Shown here: positions 43,487 through 56,066 of the stretch, one piece after another
How positions within the stretch are numbered: position 1 is the stretch's first letter
How the letters are laid out: the number at the start of each line of letters is the position of its first letter
Assembly (NCBI GenBank): GCA_029339505.1
Contig: JAQISU010000036.1
Location: forward strand, 712,501-776,500
Direction: 5' to 3'
Origin: Unio delphinus
Lineage: Eukaryota; Mollusca; Bivalvia; Unionida; Unionidae
DNA length: 64,000 nt
The notes under the pieces: model-generated
The model's database searches: none
What the model saw: the letters and a program-made list of their open reading frames with translations, nothing else
Told to the model about the DNA's origin: nothing
Program-made: the position numbers and the translations under genes

Positions 43487-44329
43487 TTAATCAACATCAT
43501 TCTCAAGAGCTTTCATTGCCATAGCTCTGGTAACTGCACAAGCTTGAAATATATCAGGGAATTCTGTTTCAATTGGATCAACTTTCTGATCCAAATCAGG
43601 CTTGTCAGTTACAAGTGGATTAACCACATCCTTGTCTCCAGCAAAGTTGTTGCCTAGCAATAAATGAATGCCCTCAACGGGTAAAACAGAGACTGTTCCC
43701 ACTGTCACAGGTCCTGACACTAAGTCTGATGACAAATATACACAATGGAGAGGAACACTAACAAAGCCGCACTCTACTCCCTGAATAAGAACACTTTCAT
43801 TAGATAAAGACTTCTCAGAAATAGGCAAAGTACCTGACAATAAAAGACTCTGAGAAGCTCCTGTGTCCCTTAAAATGTTAATAGGGGTGGGATTGGCAGA
43901 ATCACCCAAGAATGATATAGGACCCATCGATATGAATGGTTCATAATTCTCCATAATAATTTCAGACTGGGATTTATTAGACCCAACAAATGTATTGCTA
44001 TCAATAGATGACCCTGACATCGACCTCTTAGAAATACGAGCATTTGGACCAGGTCTGTCATGATGCTGATGCTTATTTTTCAATTTGTAGCAATCAGAAA
44101 TAACGTGTCCTTTTTTCTTGCAATAGGTACACGTCGGAAGAGACCAGGATCTAAAATCAAGCTTCTCTGAAATTTGATTTTTGAAATTTGTGCTAGTTTG
44201 AGTTTTAAAAGAGCTTGTATTAGGCTGAAATACGTTTCTGCCAGAAGACTGTTGAGTAGAAGTCTTCTTAACATAAGGAACTTTATGTGTCAAAGAATAT
44301 TCGTCAGCAGCTCGAGCAGCATTCTCCAA
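43487..44329 (-). CDS. LTR element Gag C-terminus and aspartic protease
   Basis: 280 open codons. The zinc knuckle CTYCKKKGHVISDCYKLKNK at residues about 67-86 marks nucleocapsid. The protease active site ILRDTGASQSLLL lies at about 152-164, with a LLLGNNFAGD block at about 223-232 as the conserved C-terminal protease motif. This is the longest surviving frame of the element and reads Gag and protease together. Confidence 0.87.
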   Translation of the reverse strand: MENAARAADEYSLTHKVPYVKKTSTQQSSGRNVFQPNTSSFKTQTSTNFKNQISEKLDFRSWSLPTCTYCKKKGHVISDCYKLKNKHQHHDRPGPNARISKRSMSGSSIDSNTFVGSNKSQSEIIMENYEPFISMGPISFLGDSANPTPINILRDTGASQSLLLSGTLPISEKSLSNESVLIQGVECGFVSVPLHCVYLSSDLVSGPVTVGTVSVLPVEGIHLLLGNNFAGDKDVVNPLVTDKPDLDQKVDPIETEFPDIFQACAVTRAMAMKALENDVD

Positions 44330-44529
44330 GGGTTCAATCCTATGCTCATCAAGATAAGACTTAACGCCACTATGGACACAGTTTTTGAACTCTTCAATTA
44401 ATACAATTTGCTTGGGATTTTGATAATCCTGTTCGACTTTATTGGCTAAAATTTGACATGAGTTTGTCCAGCTTCTTTTCTGTAATTTCTGACTTTTTGC
44501 CGATAAGCTTCAGGGACTAACTCATAACC

Positions 44530-45418
44530 CCTTAGAATGTATTCTTTACCCACATCAAAGTCACCACTTTGGTGAACAGTGAAGTGTAAATCTCACTAGC
44601 CTTACCAGTGAGTACACATTGCAATAACTGAGTCCAATGCTCCCTTAGCCACTTCAAATGTTCTGCAACATTTTCAAAAGGAATGAAGTATTTGTCTACT
44701 TCTTTTTCTCTGAAAGGGTGCACTCATTTAATATTTCTTGCTAAATAAAAAACTTAAATTAGGATTTGAAGTATGAAGGTGTTTTCACTTGCCAGCTCTA
44801 TTTCTTTCATTTTTACATTAATATTCCCTTTCTTCCTTCTCTTTCTCTCTTTATCAATTTGTGTTTCTTGTAACCGAATGTGCATATGCTCATTTTGTAA
44901 TTCGAACTGTCTTTCTTTCTTCTCTTTGTCATATTGTAATTTTCCTTTTTCTCCCTTCTCTGTCTATCTCCTCTTTTTCATTATGTAATTGTCTTTCTTT
45001 CTCCTCTTTGTCATAATCCAATTGTTTTTCTTTCTCCCTTTCCTGTCTCTCTCTCCTCTTTTTCATAATTTGATTGTCTTTCTTTCTCCTCTTTGCCATA
45101 TTGTTGTTTCTCTTTCTCCCTTTAATGAAATTCAAGCTTCTTCAACTCTTATTCCATCTCGAGTTTTAATTCTAATTTCTTTATTTTAATGTCATTGTCT
45201 GATGCAGACTTACTGACCGAAATAAAAGCACGTTTTTCCAAAACATTCTTTTCTACCAAGTATTGGACCAAAATCTTTTTGATATCTTATTCCGTTAAAG
45301 AACCCTTGACTTCAGAAAGATCATATTTTCTAGCAAGTTGAATCAACTCATCCTTTTTGAAAAGATCTAATTGCTCCTGAGTAGGATTTGAAAGAAATAT
45401 TTTTACTTTAGATGTCAT
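44530..45418 (-). pseudogene. LTR element Gag N-terminal and middle part
   Basis: It starts at ATG 45418 (MTSKVKIFLSNPTQEQLDLF), followed by a stop near 45290. A Lys/Glu/Arg-rich coiled-coil region (polypyrimidine on the plus strand, 44920-45135) comes next, then the Gag core block VDKYFIPFENVAEHLKWLRE and LLQCVLTGKASEIY at 44532-44723. The separate open frames in the low-complexity part are pieces of this gene. Confidence 0.75.
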
Positions 45419-45536
45419 TTGAAAACAAGCCTGTCAATCTCACTAAAGATTTAAAAAAAATTCAAAAACTAGTGGAATTCAAATTTAAAACGAAAGTTTT
45501 CTGAAACAATTTCTAGCCAAATTCAAATTGATCCCA

Positions 45537-45555
45537 ATCTCGGACGAGGCCACCA
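45537..45555 (-). promoter_or_regulatory. primer binding site-like sequence
   Basis: Just inside the 5' LTR the minus strand reads TGGTGGCCTCGTCCGAGAT, close to the tRNA-Pro type primer site pattern (TGG-GGGCTCGTCCGGGAT). It is separated from the LTR end by seven bases. Confidence 0.6.
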
Positions 45556-45562
45556 ATTTCTA

Positions 45563-46385
45563 TGTTACGTGCTTAGGCTCGAATAAACAGCAACATAGAA
45601 AGAGTGAAAAAAACAAGCTTGTAAAAACTTAATAACCAATTTATTGAGCACAAATATTTTCCAGAAAAGAAAAATAAACTTACGGTTTTAAGAATCAATT
45701 CAAAAATTAATCCAAAAATAATTCAAAATATAATCCACTAGTGAAATTGCAAAAGTCCTGGTAATAAAATGTCTTAATAATTCCAGGTTCGAATCTTAGT
45801 GAAGCATTCAAGATGGAAGATGATGTCATGTGATGAAGTCAGTTCTGGTCTTATGAAGCTCAGTTAGCACAATTATGTTCCAGATAAATAACAAAATAAA
45901 TCCTCTTGATCCAAACAAATTAAAATAATTTCCAGTACATGGTAATTTATAATAACTCAAAACAATACAACTTAATATTCTAACAGCCTGACAACTACTA
46001 AATAGTTCGCTCTAAAACATCATTTATATACCTGTTTTTTACGTAAACAAGGCAGGGGTCACATGATCTTCTAGAATCTTTAGAATAAACTTACGTTCAA
46101 TAAAACTCGTGCACGCCGTATGACCCAACTAAAAATAGAAGGATGATTACAACAGAGCTCCATAATGTTCTTCTAATCAATCAAGCATTTTAATAGCTTG
46201 TTTACAACTCTGAAGCCAGGTCAAAAATGAGGTCAGTATCTGGTGTTTATTCGTAAAGTACATGTCATCCAACCTTTAAAAAATATTTCCTAATGAATGA
46301 ATCGTAAACTTAAAATATCAAAGTTGAGTCTGACACACAAACAACCAAAACAAAACCAAATGACTGAAATCAAATATACGTAACA
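45563..46385 (-). repeat. 5' LTR
   Basis: About 823 bp, TGTTAC...GTAACA, upstream of gag in the minus-strand direction; pair of 39651-40448. Confidence 0.88.
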
Positions 46386-46390
46386 GTAAG

Positions 46391-47816
46391 AAAGACTCGT
46401 TCAGGTCAATAATAGGGCCTATTCATGTTTCCTGTCAAAAACGTATTTCATTGTAAGTCGCCCTGATATTTGCTTGACTCGGTACCTTTGACGTTTGAGC
46501 ATATGCATCTATGTTGTCACAGATACCTCGAGTATTCATTTATTTTCAAACATTTTATACTCCTAGGTCTCTGTATAGAAACCATGATCTTTTTTTTCCA
46601 AAATGTTGCTACCGCCTATTGTACACACTTCCTTTTCTTGATAAGAATCAACTGCAAATAAAGTGAATAATGTATCCATGCGAGAATAAATAGGTCATTG
46701 AATTTAATATATTTGTGACGCAGCAATAAAAAATCGCCATAAGGTTGATATGATAGTATATAATCTTTAAGAAATATAAAAGGAATCTGGAGTTTTGTTT
46801 AGCAAATAATAATTACATTGCAATGTTTAAGTTCTAAATTGTCATAAACAAGATTCACATTGCTTTCAGACTTTTATTTGCTCATGTGTATCGTGTTTGA
46901 ATTAGAATAAACAATATATGAGACTTACACAATCTCTTAGCAACATATTCATGAAAGGAAAAAGAATTAAAGAAACCAACATCCGTTTTCATTTCAGTAC
47001 GTTTGGGAATCCACTACAATTGTTTGATTCTTGAAGTATCATTGTTTTAAGTTTCCTAGGTTATTCAGGTCAAGTTAGCATATTATCTGGTATTTCGTGT
47101 GCAACTATCACTGCCATATTACATTGCGCGGATGTCAGATTAAACATCACATTCTTTATCATCATCAGTGATTCAAAAGGATCAGGTTTCTTAACTAAAA
47201 GGGAACCTTTTTAAATGCGTTGTTGAAATAGCAAAATAGTGATTCATAGCTTGAATTATGATAAAAATTTACTGATATGTTCACGTTATCATAATAACAT
47301 TTCATGAGCGCTAAAGTAAACGAAATTAAGAAACATTCGTACCATCTTTAAAAGGTTTGAGCATTCATGATAAGTATTAATAACATGTGCTTGGTTCTTG
47401 AAGTCACATCAGCCACTTGTACAATTGTCTGATCAGGCCCATCTCTGTTATTGTATGTTGCGCCGTAGTCGTAAGGAAAACTAAATTTGTTATTATCCCA
47501 TGTGATTCTACGTGTTCATATCCCTCCAGGAGGTGTAATTTTTGGCGTTACGCGTTTGTTGAAATGTATCTTTATATCACCTTACTGATAACTAGTTTGT
47601 CTATTCATTGGATATTAATTATAAAGATTACCGGAATTGCTTCCTTTAATATTAGAATCATTTGTTTTGTAGTATATATACTTTGTATCCATTTCAATTA
47701 CTTTTCGGAAGAAAACATCAGATTTCGTCCGAGAAATGAAACTCCAGACAAGCAGATTTTGATGAAAAATGTCTATAATGTAATTGAGAGCTATGACCAA
47801 TGTTCATCACGTTTAC
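46391..47816. other. intron sequence, nothing recognised
   Basis: AT-rich intron of the EGF/LDLR-related gene, right of the LTR element insertion. The open frame near 47417-47866 is unsupported and runs through the next exon in antisense. Confidence 0.5.
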
Positions 47817-47930
47817 CTTCAGAACAGTTCTTTCCTTTCCAGCCGGATAAACAATTGCATGAGTAGTTGCCATTGGAATTTAAACAGACACCACCATGTT
47901 CACACGGAGAACTCAAACATGAATTGACAT
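47817..47930 (-). CDS. exon: calcium-binding EGF domain (exon F)
   Basis: 114 bp, phase 1-1, acceptor TTTCAG, donor GTAAAC. It encodes VNSCLSSPCEHGGVCLNSNG and YSCNCLSGWKGKNCSE, six Cys in EGF spacing. It splices cleanly in phase to the exon at 38972-39085. Flanking intron similarity between the two exons (the 120 bp after each acceptor) indicates a tandem exon duplication before the LTR element entered the intron. Confidence 0.85.
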
Positions 47931-49002
47931 CTGAAATGCATTTTTTCAAGACATAAGATTTTAAAACCCAGAAGTATCCTTCATCTATTATACACTCGAA
48001 CCATAGTGCAGAGTTATATTTTAAACGAGGTTTGCAATTTAGGCGTTATAAATATTACTTCCCATTTTTATACTACAATGTTAATCCTAAGATGACAAAG
48101 ACTATAAACGATGAAATAGTACTTTAGTTTTCAAATGTATTTGGAAGCCTTTTCTTTACACACAAATTGATTCAGGGTTAGGGCAGCAACGTAAAGAGGT
48201 GTTTAGTTTTTTTGAGAGATAATTGGTTGTTGTCAAGATTATGATATCGTTAGTGAATCAAGAAGTAAACAACGTTTAATTCTTAAAGAAAAACTTATTG
48301 ATTTTGGTCACAGTCATGTTAGGAGTACGTGATGTAAAAACGATCACGTGACTTTTCCCCATTTCCTTTCTCGTTTTTTCAATTTGGGATTTGTTTGAAA
48401 CCTTGCTTTAGGATACGATACAATCCTTGTTTTAGTGAAATAGTCTCCGTGTTGGGGCTTTCTACACTTGAAATCAACTTCGTCTCCTGTAGCTAGTTTT
48501 TCGAGTTATACTTTCTTCAAATCAGTTGGACTTTAAAAGATTAAATCGTTTCTCTGGAAATATTTGATGTGCTTGTACACAATTCTTGGAAAAAGATAGT
48601 TTGTCCAAATTTTAGTGATATTTCCAACACCGGAGTATTAAATCTTGTGATTCTACAAAGAACTATAGATAACAGTACAGACTACAGAATGCGTCATCGT
48701 CACATTTCTCGGATTTTCCAACATGACTCGACCTTGAATATATTAGAACACTTCATTAGTATGACTTCTGTAATTTAATTAGGGGATTATTCATGGATTT
48801 TTTTTTTATAGATTTAATTCCTTTTTCAGGGAAATAAATTATTTGTTACAGTTTACACAGCTTGTTGTTTTCACTTTTTCTGGGTTACTGTTTATTTGAG
48901 CCTAAACACGTAACAAAGACAGCGTGGTATAATGTGGATTAGGACCACACAGATACACAACAACTGTCATAATTATTAAAAAAATATTGTCATATAACTT
49001 AC
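47931..49002. other. intron, nothing recognised
   Basis: AT-rich intron; no coding or repeat element identified. Confidence 0.5.
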
Positions 49003-49131
49003 ATTCTCCGCATGTCTGACCATCAGATTGCAGTATAATACCGTCAGAGCAGGCACATAACCTAGAACCACCAGGCTGAGGGAAACACAATTGGCTGCAA
49101 CCTCCATTTCCTTTAGAACATCCGTTAATAC
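49003..49131 (-). CDS. exon: EGF-like domain of LRP type (exon E)
   Basis: 129 bp, phase 1 at both ends, acceptor ATAACAG, donor GTAAGT. It encodes INGCSKGNGGCSQLCFPQPG and SRLCACSDGIILQSDGQTC, the six-Cys EGF that follows a YWTD propeller in LDL receptor-related proteins. It directly follows the propeller exons in the gene order, as expected. The junction to the next exon found would give Tyr instead of the usual Asp, so an exon in between may be missing from my list. Confidence 0.85.
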
Positions 49132-49391
49132 CTGTTATATTAGTAAATATCATTTAAAGATTCAGTCCGAATATACATATAACTGATTCATGAGAGTATA
49201 TTTTACTTTAATATAAAGCTATAATTTGTCATTACAGAAATATTTAGATGCTCCTAAATAACTCAGTATTCATAGAAATACTAGTTAATTCATATATAAT
49301 GCAATGAACCACAGACATTATTAACCGCATATTATTTTATTAAAAACGAACTCAGGTTTAACTGAAAACTATTATAGTCACTCAAAACTAC

Positions 49392-49501
49392 CTGTAGGAC
49401 TATAGCCATCTTTGTGTACGTGAATGCTACTTAAGCGGAAAGACAAGGCTGAACCGACATAGACAAGTCCAGTTCCATTCGTTCCAATTCTCATCACAAC
49501 G
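49392..49501 (-). CDS. exon: last blade of YWTD propeller (exon D)
   Basis: 110 bp, starts phase 2, ends phase 1, acceptor TTTGTAG, donor GTAGTT. It encodes VVMRIGTNGTGLVYVGSA and SSIHVHKDGYSPT, the closing strands before the EGF exon. The phases match the neighbouring exons on both sides, which supports the model. Confidence 0.7.
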
Positions 49502-49602
49502 CTACAAAATATATATTTATCATTGATTATTACAAGACATTATGGATCATGATGATAACAATAACATATTTTTATAACCCGCTATGGATTATACATATAA
49601 AT

Positions 49603-49604
49603 CA

Positions 49605-49666
<62 letters not shown>

Positions 49667-49710
49667 TACATACATACATACATACATGCATACGTGCATA
49701 CGTACATACG

Positions 49711-49742
<32 letters not shown>

Positions 49743-49825
49743 CATACATACATACATACATACATACATACATACATACATACATACATACATACATACA
49801 AACATACATACATACATACATACAT
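49603..49825. repeat. compound microsatellite (ACGC)n(AC)n(ATAC)n
   Basis: ACGC units, then CA units, then ATAC/GTAC units. Long open frames on both strands here are artefacts. Confidence 0.95.
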
Positions 49826-50143
49826 CTTCGGGATATATAAATGTTAAAAAATTGCATGACCATGTCAGCATTATAAAGTATTTAAATTCATCGGTTACAT
49901 ACTGTGATGTATTTCATGATTTATTTTCTTCTGTTGTTTCTTAAACATGCTATAATGTTCCAAAAATTAACAAAATGTGCAAAGGCCTAGCTTCCCCCCT
50001 CTCTATCTCTTTATGGACCATCGTACGGGCTTTCATTTATGAAATGATGAACGGAGAGGATGTTACGTTTTGTGAAGCAACGAATCTCTGGAATAAATGA
50101 TGGTAAACGTTAAGTGATATAGAATTGTAATGTCAAACCAGTC

Positions 50144-50146
<3 letters not shown>

Positions 50147-50214
<68 letters not shown>
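50147..50214. repeat. (AG)n microsatellite
   Basis: Perfect AG tract. Confidence 0.95.
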
Positions 50215-50217
<3 letters not shown>

Positions 50218-50462
50218 GTATGGTCTGTTGTACTAATGCTAAAGCATAATAATGACTTAGATAAACTGTACTTATATTTAAATGTTTTAACAACCTCTTG
50301 TTGCTTCGTGATTTTGCTTAGTTTCTATTCCACGTTATTTGTCATGGGCCGTTTAGAAAATGTCTTAGCTCTGATGTTAATAGAGTGACTAACCAAGTGT
50401 TGGTGGTGCTCATCTTTTATTATTAAAACCTGTAATGTTTAAATCATTTTACAGAGAGTGAA

Positions 50463-50587
<125 letters not shown>

Positions 50588-50710
50588 AGCATTCTTTGCC
50601 TGAACAAAGAATTCTAAATACAATCATGTATGATTATATCGAGTATCCTAATTGATAAAACAATCAAGCAAGTGAGAGAAATGAGTAAAAACTAATTTGA
50701 CGGATGGTAC

Positions 50711-50870
50711 TTTTGCGTCCAGCCAGTGAAGTAAAGGTATGACTGGTACAAGGCAATTCCAAAGAAATGTGTTCCCTGCCGTGCCTGGAAAATTATCTGC
50801 CGATTTGAACCATCCACATTAGCTCGCTCTATCTTGGCCGTTCCTCCATCACACCAATATATAACTCCAG
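50711..50870 (-). CDS. exon: LDLR class B (YWTD) repeat (exon C)
   Basis: 160 bp, starts phase 1, ends phase 2, acceptor TTTGTAG, donor GTACCA. It encodes GVIYWCDGGTAKIERANVDG and SNRQIIFQARQGTHFFGIAL, then YLYFTGWTQ. IYWCD replaces the consensus IYWTD. It joins in phase to exon B (NGLALDIK) upstream, giving the canonical NGLALD-IYW order of the propeller. Confidence 0.88.
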
Positions 50871-53800
50871 CTACAAAATATTTTAAAATTTGTAGAATTT
50901 ATCCACGTTCCAAGAAGTATTTGCCATACAGTATGGATCAAGTTCATGCATTTTTGTTATAATAATTACGAATAACACTAGTGTTAATAACAAAAATCTA
51001 TAATTGGACTTGTCAAAAGGGAAAGTGGTAGGCTTCTTACCTGAAAACAATAATTACTTTTGAGAAAAAACGGGTGGATTATAATCTTGGATTTTGGGAG
51101 TATTTTGCCTAAATTTTAATTTTCGGCTTGATCATTGATTTTAGCATTACATGCCGTCGAAGAATATATGAACTGTCTCGTATTCTTGGATAGAAGCTGA
51201 TTTGTTCGCCATACATTTTAACGACATGCATCTTCCTCTAGGCAATAATGAGATAACTTAAGTGTTACTTAAAGGTTTGACCTACATTGCAGTTTTAAGT
51301 AGAATAGAATATGTTTTTTTTTGTTTTGATTGGGTAGCACTCTTATGGAAATCATGAACACGTGATTTTTGTAATGCTGATGAAATCTTCATCTTTTAAA
51401 TTTTGTATTCGATCCATCGTGATCCTGATTAACGTTAAAATTTAATAATGTATTTATTCAATTATAACTTAGCGGAGAAGCTGCTTTATCAGCTTCATGC
51501 CATCTTCCATACCACCCACGCCCTCTCTTGCATATGATTATAAATAGTTTCGACCAAATTAAATATACTTTTCTTATACAAGATTATTCATGAGTCTAAC
51601 TTAACAATATTTTCCGGTCACATTCAATACCTTGTTTATGTGAAGAAACAATGTGCATTTAAAGTTGCAATTTCTGTTACGAAATATTCTAGACGAATGT
51701 CCAAACAGTAGTGCATGGGTGGGAATGATTTTGCTTTTTAGTTCGTTCAGTTATAAAATAATTACATTCAATATTACATTATCAAGAATATTCCTGGAAA
51801 ATATAATGAATACTAATGTCAATGTTGCCTTACACATATTTGTGAATTACTAATCACATTGCAATTCTTACTGTCTTCAGTAAACATACCGACATAATGA
51901 AATGATCTTTCGTATTTATACAACATTGTAGATTCATTGACTCAGAGTTTTTATGAACATAGGTTTGAAACAAAAAAATGTTGACAACATATTCTACTTC
52001 AATATCTTTTCAAGTTTGTGGAATCGGTTATATTTTAAACGTTTAAGGCATTCTCTTGATTAATGCATACAAACATCCAAACATACTTGCTTACATTCGT
52101 TTGAACATCCGACTGACTGTAATATTAAAATGGTTGTGTATTCAATGTTCATGGATACATATATATAACATAATTTGTTACGGCTCTGTGATCTTAAAAT
52201 TAGCAAATATACTGAACTAAAACCATACAACAAATGCATTTTATAATAACATAAAGTGAAATTTCTAATAACAAAAGACGTTCAGTATTATGTAATAAGT
52301 TCCAAATAATCTTAAACGTTGTATCACAGCTTCGAAAGTATTCCAGTGCTGTTCCAAATGAATCCCGTTATTGACTGTGCTAATATACAAATTGCCTGGA
52401 ACATGATTTATATGCTGAAAGTAATCAGGTATCACAATGAGAAACAATGTCCTTAAAAGAACTCACAATACTACATATTGATAAACACTTAGTAAAGTTA
52501 AAGCATAATCACAATAAAGCCTCTTACAGAGAGGGTGAACAGACCGAAACTAATTTAGACAAAACTAGAAAATGACAGTGCAAGTGAGTCATTGAGAGCA
52601 CTAACAATATCTTACATAGTTGCTATCCTCGACCTGGCCTATAGAAGCGAGAGATTAAGGGGCGCTTGTTTGACTACCCACAGACGGTAACCTATGTTGG
52701 GCAACGAAGCCTGATGGCATCAAAGGAACCACCGAACCCTCCGATCAGACCTGAAGGGAACTCGGATCTACATAAAGAAATATGGTTTTCATCATAGTAC
52801 ATTTACCAATGTGTAGGCTAGAAGATTGAAGGGATCCGAATTGAGCCATGTCAAAAGCCAGGATTTGATTCCTTTGGAGACAAAATTAGGGACTCCATAA
52901 GTCTCTATCCCGCGTGGTCATGAATTGCTTTTAGCAGAAATAAAAGCCTGGTTGACCGGACATATTTCTCATTGAAATTTAAACCATTTCAACAGAAAGG
53001 TTCTCATGCTTGGATGGCTGGTCTCACGGTGTCGGCTTTCCTGCTGGTGCCAACTGTTTTGCTGGTGTCGGCTTGTGTCGGCATGACCGTATTCATATTT
53101 GGATCCCTTGGATCTAACACTATCCTCATGCGTCAGGACTTACAGGCCCAAAGTCCATGTTCGGACATGCAGAGAGACTTACGCCACCTTGGCTGCCTAA
53201 AGTTTGGGAATATTCCCCAATGCGTCGGTATCGTTAACAATTAACCGTAGGTTGTTTCCATGATTTATTCAGTCTTCTCATAGCTTCATTACCGAACTTG
53301 ACGAACGCTGTCCACTGCATGTCATATGTATAGTAAACAAAAAACATTCGTGCTTAAAAGACACAAGAAGAAGAAACGCAGCATAGATTATCCTATTAGT
53401 GTGTAACTAATTATCTATTAGCATGAATTATGTCATGCTAAAGTAAACATCAATCATGAGAAGACACAATAGAAAACAAAGTTTTTATTAGAACATTAGA
53501 ATTTGACTAAATAGCTCATTCCCTAAATAGCCAATCAATTATGACTAATTACATCTAAGGAAAACCGGGACTTCAACTCACTACGTATTATCGACGTCTG
53601 CATCTCAGAAACAATGTAAATATAATATAAACAATGTAAGAGTCATATTAGACTTCCATACTCTGAAGTTGCATACAGATCATTTCAATTAATAATCTGT
53701 TTAAACGACACAAACGGTTCAAAATAGTAATGTGTTGAAATTATTAGGTTGGTAAAACATTGTTGGAATTAATAGATAACGGAAAGTGTTGTAATAGAAA

Positions 53801-54600
53801 TATGTGGTCCTTTATAATCGTACGTATAATACTTGGTTAATAATTAAACCATAATACAATCAAAACACCCTGAAAGCTGAATGTCCTAAGCACAATGATC
53901 AATCAGCACTTCATATTTTCGATAATAAAAATTATGTAGCGGACGGAGTAAGCGAATATTCAAATTTACGCTAACTCGTAATGCCTTTGTATAAGGTCAA
54001 CGATAACATGCTTGGGCGGTGTTCTTAGAAAACGAAGTCCCGACAAGTTACACATCATTAAAACTTGGCGATAATTCTGCAATAAAGCATTCAACCTGCA
54101 GTAAATCGATAAAACCGGGAAATAACTTCAAAACTAACGTAATACGGGCCCATATGAACATACAAAATGGTTGGTTTTTTCTGAGGCTAATACACTAATG
54201 CACTGCAGCAAAGCTAAAACATCGCCACATCCAGTGGTATCAATGGGAGGTCATTACAAGGATTATTGCCCTTTTTCGATCTAAAAACAAACATTATATG
54301 AGGATTTTCTTGTTTCACTACGGCTGCATTCACGATGTAGCAGGTATTATTCCGTAACCTAATGTGATTGTGGAACGAATTCGACAGGGAAATGTTGCTA
54401 AATGAGACTAGAGTTATATAAGTATATTGTTTTCCAACTACCTCTCATATTCAACTAATGCATTCTGATGTAAATCATTTATAGTGCACATAAGATCAAA
54501 ACAATAGGTGATTGGTGGACATCTAATTGAGAGTATGGCATATAAACCTTCAAGCTCATGTGATTGGCCAGCAATAATTGCTGATACAGATCCCAGGAGC
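50871..54600. other. intron or intergenic region, nothing recognised
   Basis: AT-rich sequence between exons C and B. A short match to the Polinton end (AGAGAGGGTGAAC, near 52530) is too short to interpret. A 90-codon frame at 52972-53244 lacks support. Confidence 0.45.
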
Positions 54601-54601
54601 T

Positions 54602-54671
54602 CTATATAATGGACGTTTGTCCAAAATGGATATGTTTTTTAAATGTAGGTGAGAGCTGTTTCAAAATGCAA
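54602..54671 (+). promoter_or_regulatory. possible promoter and two-codon first exon
   Basis: A TATA box (CTATATAAT, 54602) is followed 60 bp later by ATG CAA and a consensus donor GTAAGTAA at 54672. This looks like a transcription start with a short first coding exon on the plus strand, inside an intron of the minus-strand gene. No downstream exon was identified, so it is tentative. Confidence 0.25.
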
Positions 54672-55687
54672 GTAAGTAATATTTTCTTATGAGATGTAAT
54701 TGCATGCTTTATAAACATCTGCTGCATCATTTTGCTTTTGGTGTGACATTGAATATTCTAGTGACTAACAATCAAAAGTGCGTTGAAATCTTTTTTTCAC
54801 TCTTGTTTTTGTAGTACGAATGCTATATTTCAGTTAGTCATTGGTTCAGTTGACCAAAAATTAAGTTTCTGTTCTTCCTGTAATCGTGACACCTGTGTAA
54901 GCAACATGATTTATAGATAAAAGAATAACGATTTGATAAATGCTGTCTTTTACAAACATCAAGAATATAATATTGGCTTGAGATGGTGTGTGTAGACAAA
55001 TTCATTTAGCCAGCATGATATTCATTTAAAACAACTATGTTCAGAATCGTTCAATGTTCTTTCAATTTGCCAACGTTCGACTGATTTATTGACTGCGTTA
55101 TCAACGTCTTATATTACCACAGTAGAAGCAATGCCATAGAGCTTACATGTTAACTATTTTCAGTTTAAAAGTTAAATTATTAGCTCTTGAATTTGATTTG
55201 CGAATGTAGCAGAAAAATAACTTGTGTATATTAATATTTCAATACATCTTTTTTCAATGTTGAATGTACCCTCGTATGTGATAGGGATATTTTAAATATA
55301 AGAGTGATTCTGATAAACTCGATCCGTTATGTACATACATTAGCAAGGAATACAAATTTAAAAAGTCATAAAGAAGAAAATATATGTGCTTATCTTAGAA
55401 AAATACAATACATTATACACCAGTTAAGTGAATGTACATATTTGTAGATGTATCTATGAATCATTAAGGGAGATAACTCAGTGCATGCTTCACTCTATGG
55501 TAGAATATCTCAAGTATAGATGTGGAGGAATGTTATAACAATTAAATAAATGATATCGCCATTGAAGAAACATAAAGAATATAAGCTCAAGAAATAACAG
55601 TGCTTTATTTTCTTAAAGAATACATTATTTCATTTAGATATCTTTATCGTGTTAGCCAGTATTAGATCAGGCATAACTTTTAGCATC

Positions 55688-55694
55688 TATCTAA

Positions 55695-55752
<58 letters not shown>

Positions 55753-55775
55753 GTCTGTCTGTCTGTCTGTCTGTA

Positions 55776-55830
<55 letters not shown>
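55688..55830. repeat. (ATCT)n / (GTCT)n microsatellite
   Basis: Tetranucleotide tract ATCT with an internal block of GTCT near 55752-55772. Confidence 0.95.
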
Positions 55831-55938
55831 AAATGATTGATTCAATGGTAGTTACAAATATTACTATTTGGCCTGTGTAAGTACTACATTTCCCATTTGG
55901 GTACTTCTAGGGGTAGACTAAAGGATAAATGTACAAAC

Positions 55939-56066
55939 CTTTGATGTCTAGAGCGAGACCATTAGGCCATACAAGTCCAGTATAGATAAGTGCCTGTCGT
56001 TTTGAGCCATCGTAGTTAGCTTTCTCTATCATAGATCTATTTCCCCAGTCTGTCCAGAATATGGTA
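55939..56066 (-). CDS. exon: LDLR class B (YWTD) repeat (exon B)
   Basis: 128 bp, starts phase 2, ends phase 1, acceptor GCTTTTAG, donor GTTTGT. It encodes TIFWTDWGNRSMIEKANYDG and WPNGLALDIK, a textbook class B repeat (FWTD, NYDGS, WPNGLALD). It joins in phase to exons A and C. Confidence 0.9.

Larger units (their letters stand above)
39651..46385 (-). mobile_element. Ty3-like LTR retrotransposon with INT before RT (Gmr1-type)
   Basis: 6,735 bp with two LTRs (TGTTAC...GTAACA) flanked by GTAAG on both sides (39646-39650 and 46386-46390), inserted in an intron. Minus-strand order 5' to 3': gag with zinc knuckle, aspartic protease, integrase zinc finger and core, reverse transcriptase, RNase H. 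RT and INT sequences are gypsy-like, but integrase precedes RT, as in Ty1/copia and in the Gmr1 clade of Ty3 elements. Many stops and frame changes make it inactive. The two LTRs differ by indels, so it is not very young. Confidence 0.88.

Noticed and set aside
44929..45189. Lys/Glu/Arg-rich coiled-coil gene
   Set aside because: It is the low-complexity middle of the LTR element gag, not a separate gene.
49549..49944. His/Thr- and Cys/Val/Met-rich open frames
   Set aside because: Compound microsatellite read in several frames.
52520..52545. Solo Polinton end (AGAGAGGGTGAAC)
   Set aside because: Only 13 bases match, with no partner or target duplication.
52972..53244. 90-codon frame with hydrophobic segment
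   Set aside because: No ATG start, no neighbours or splice context; probably chance.
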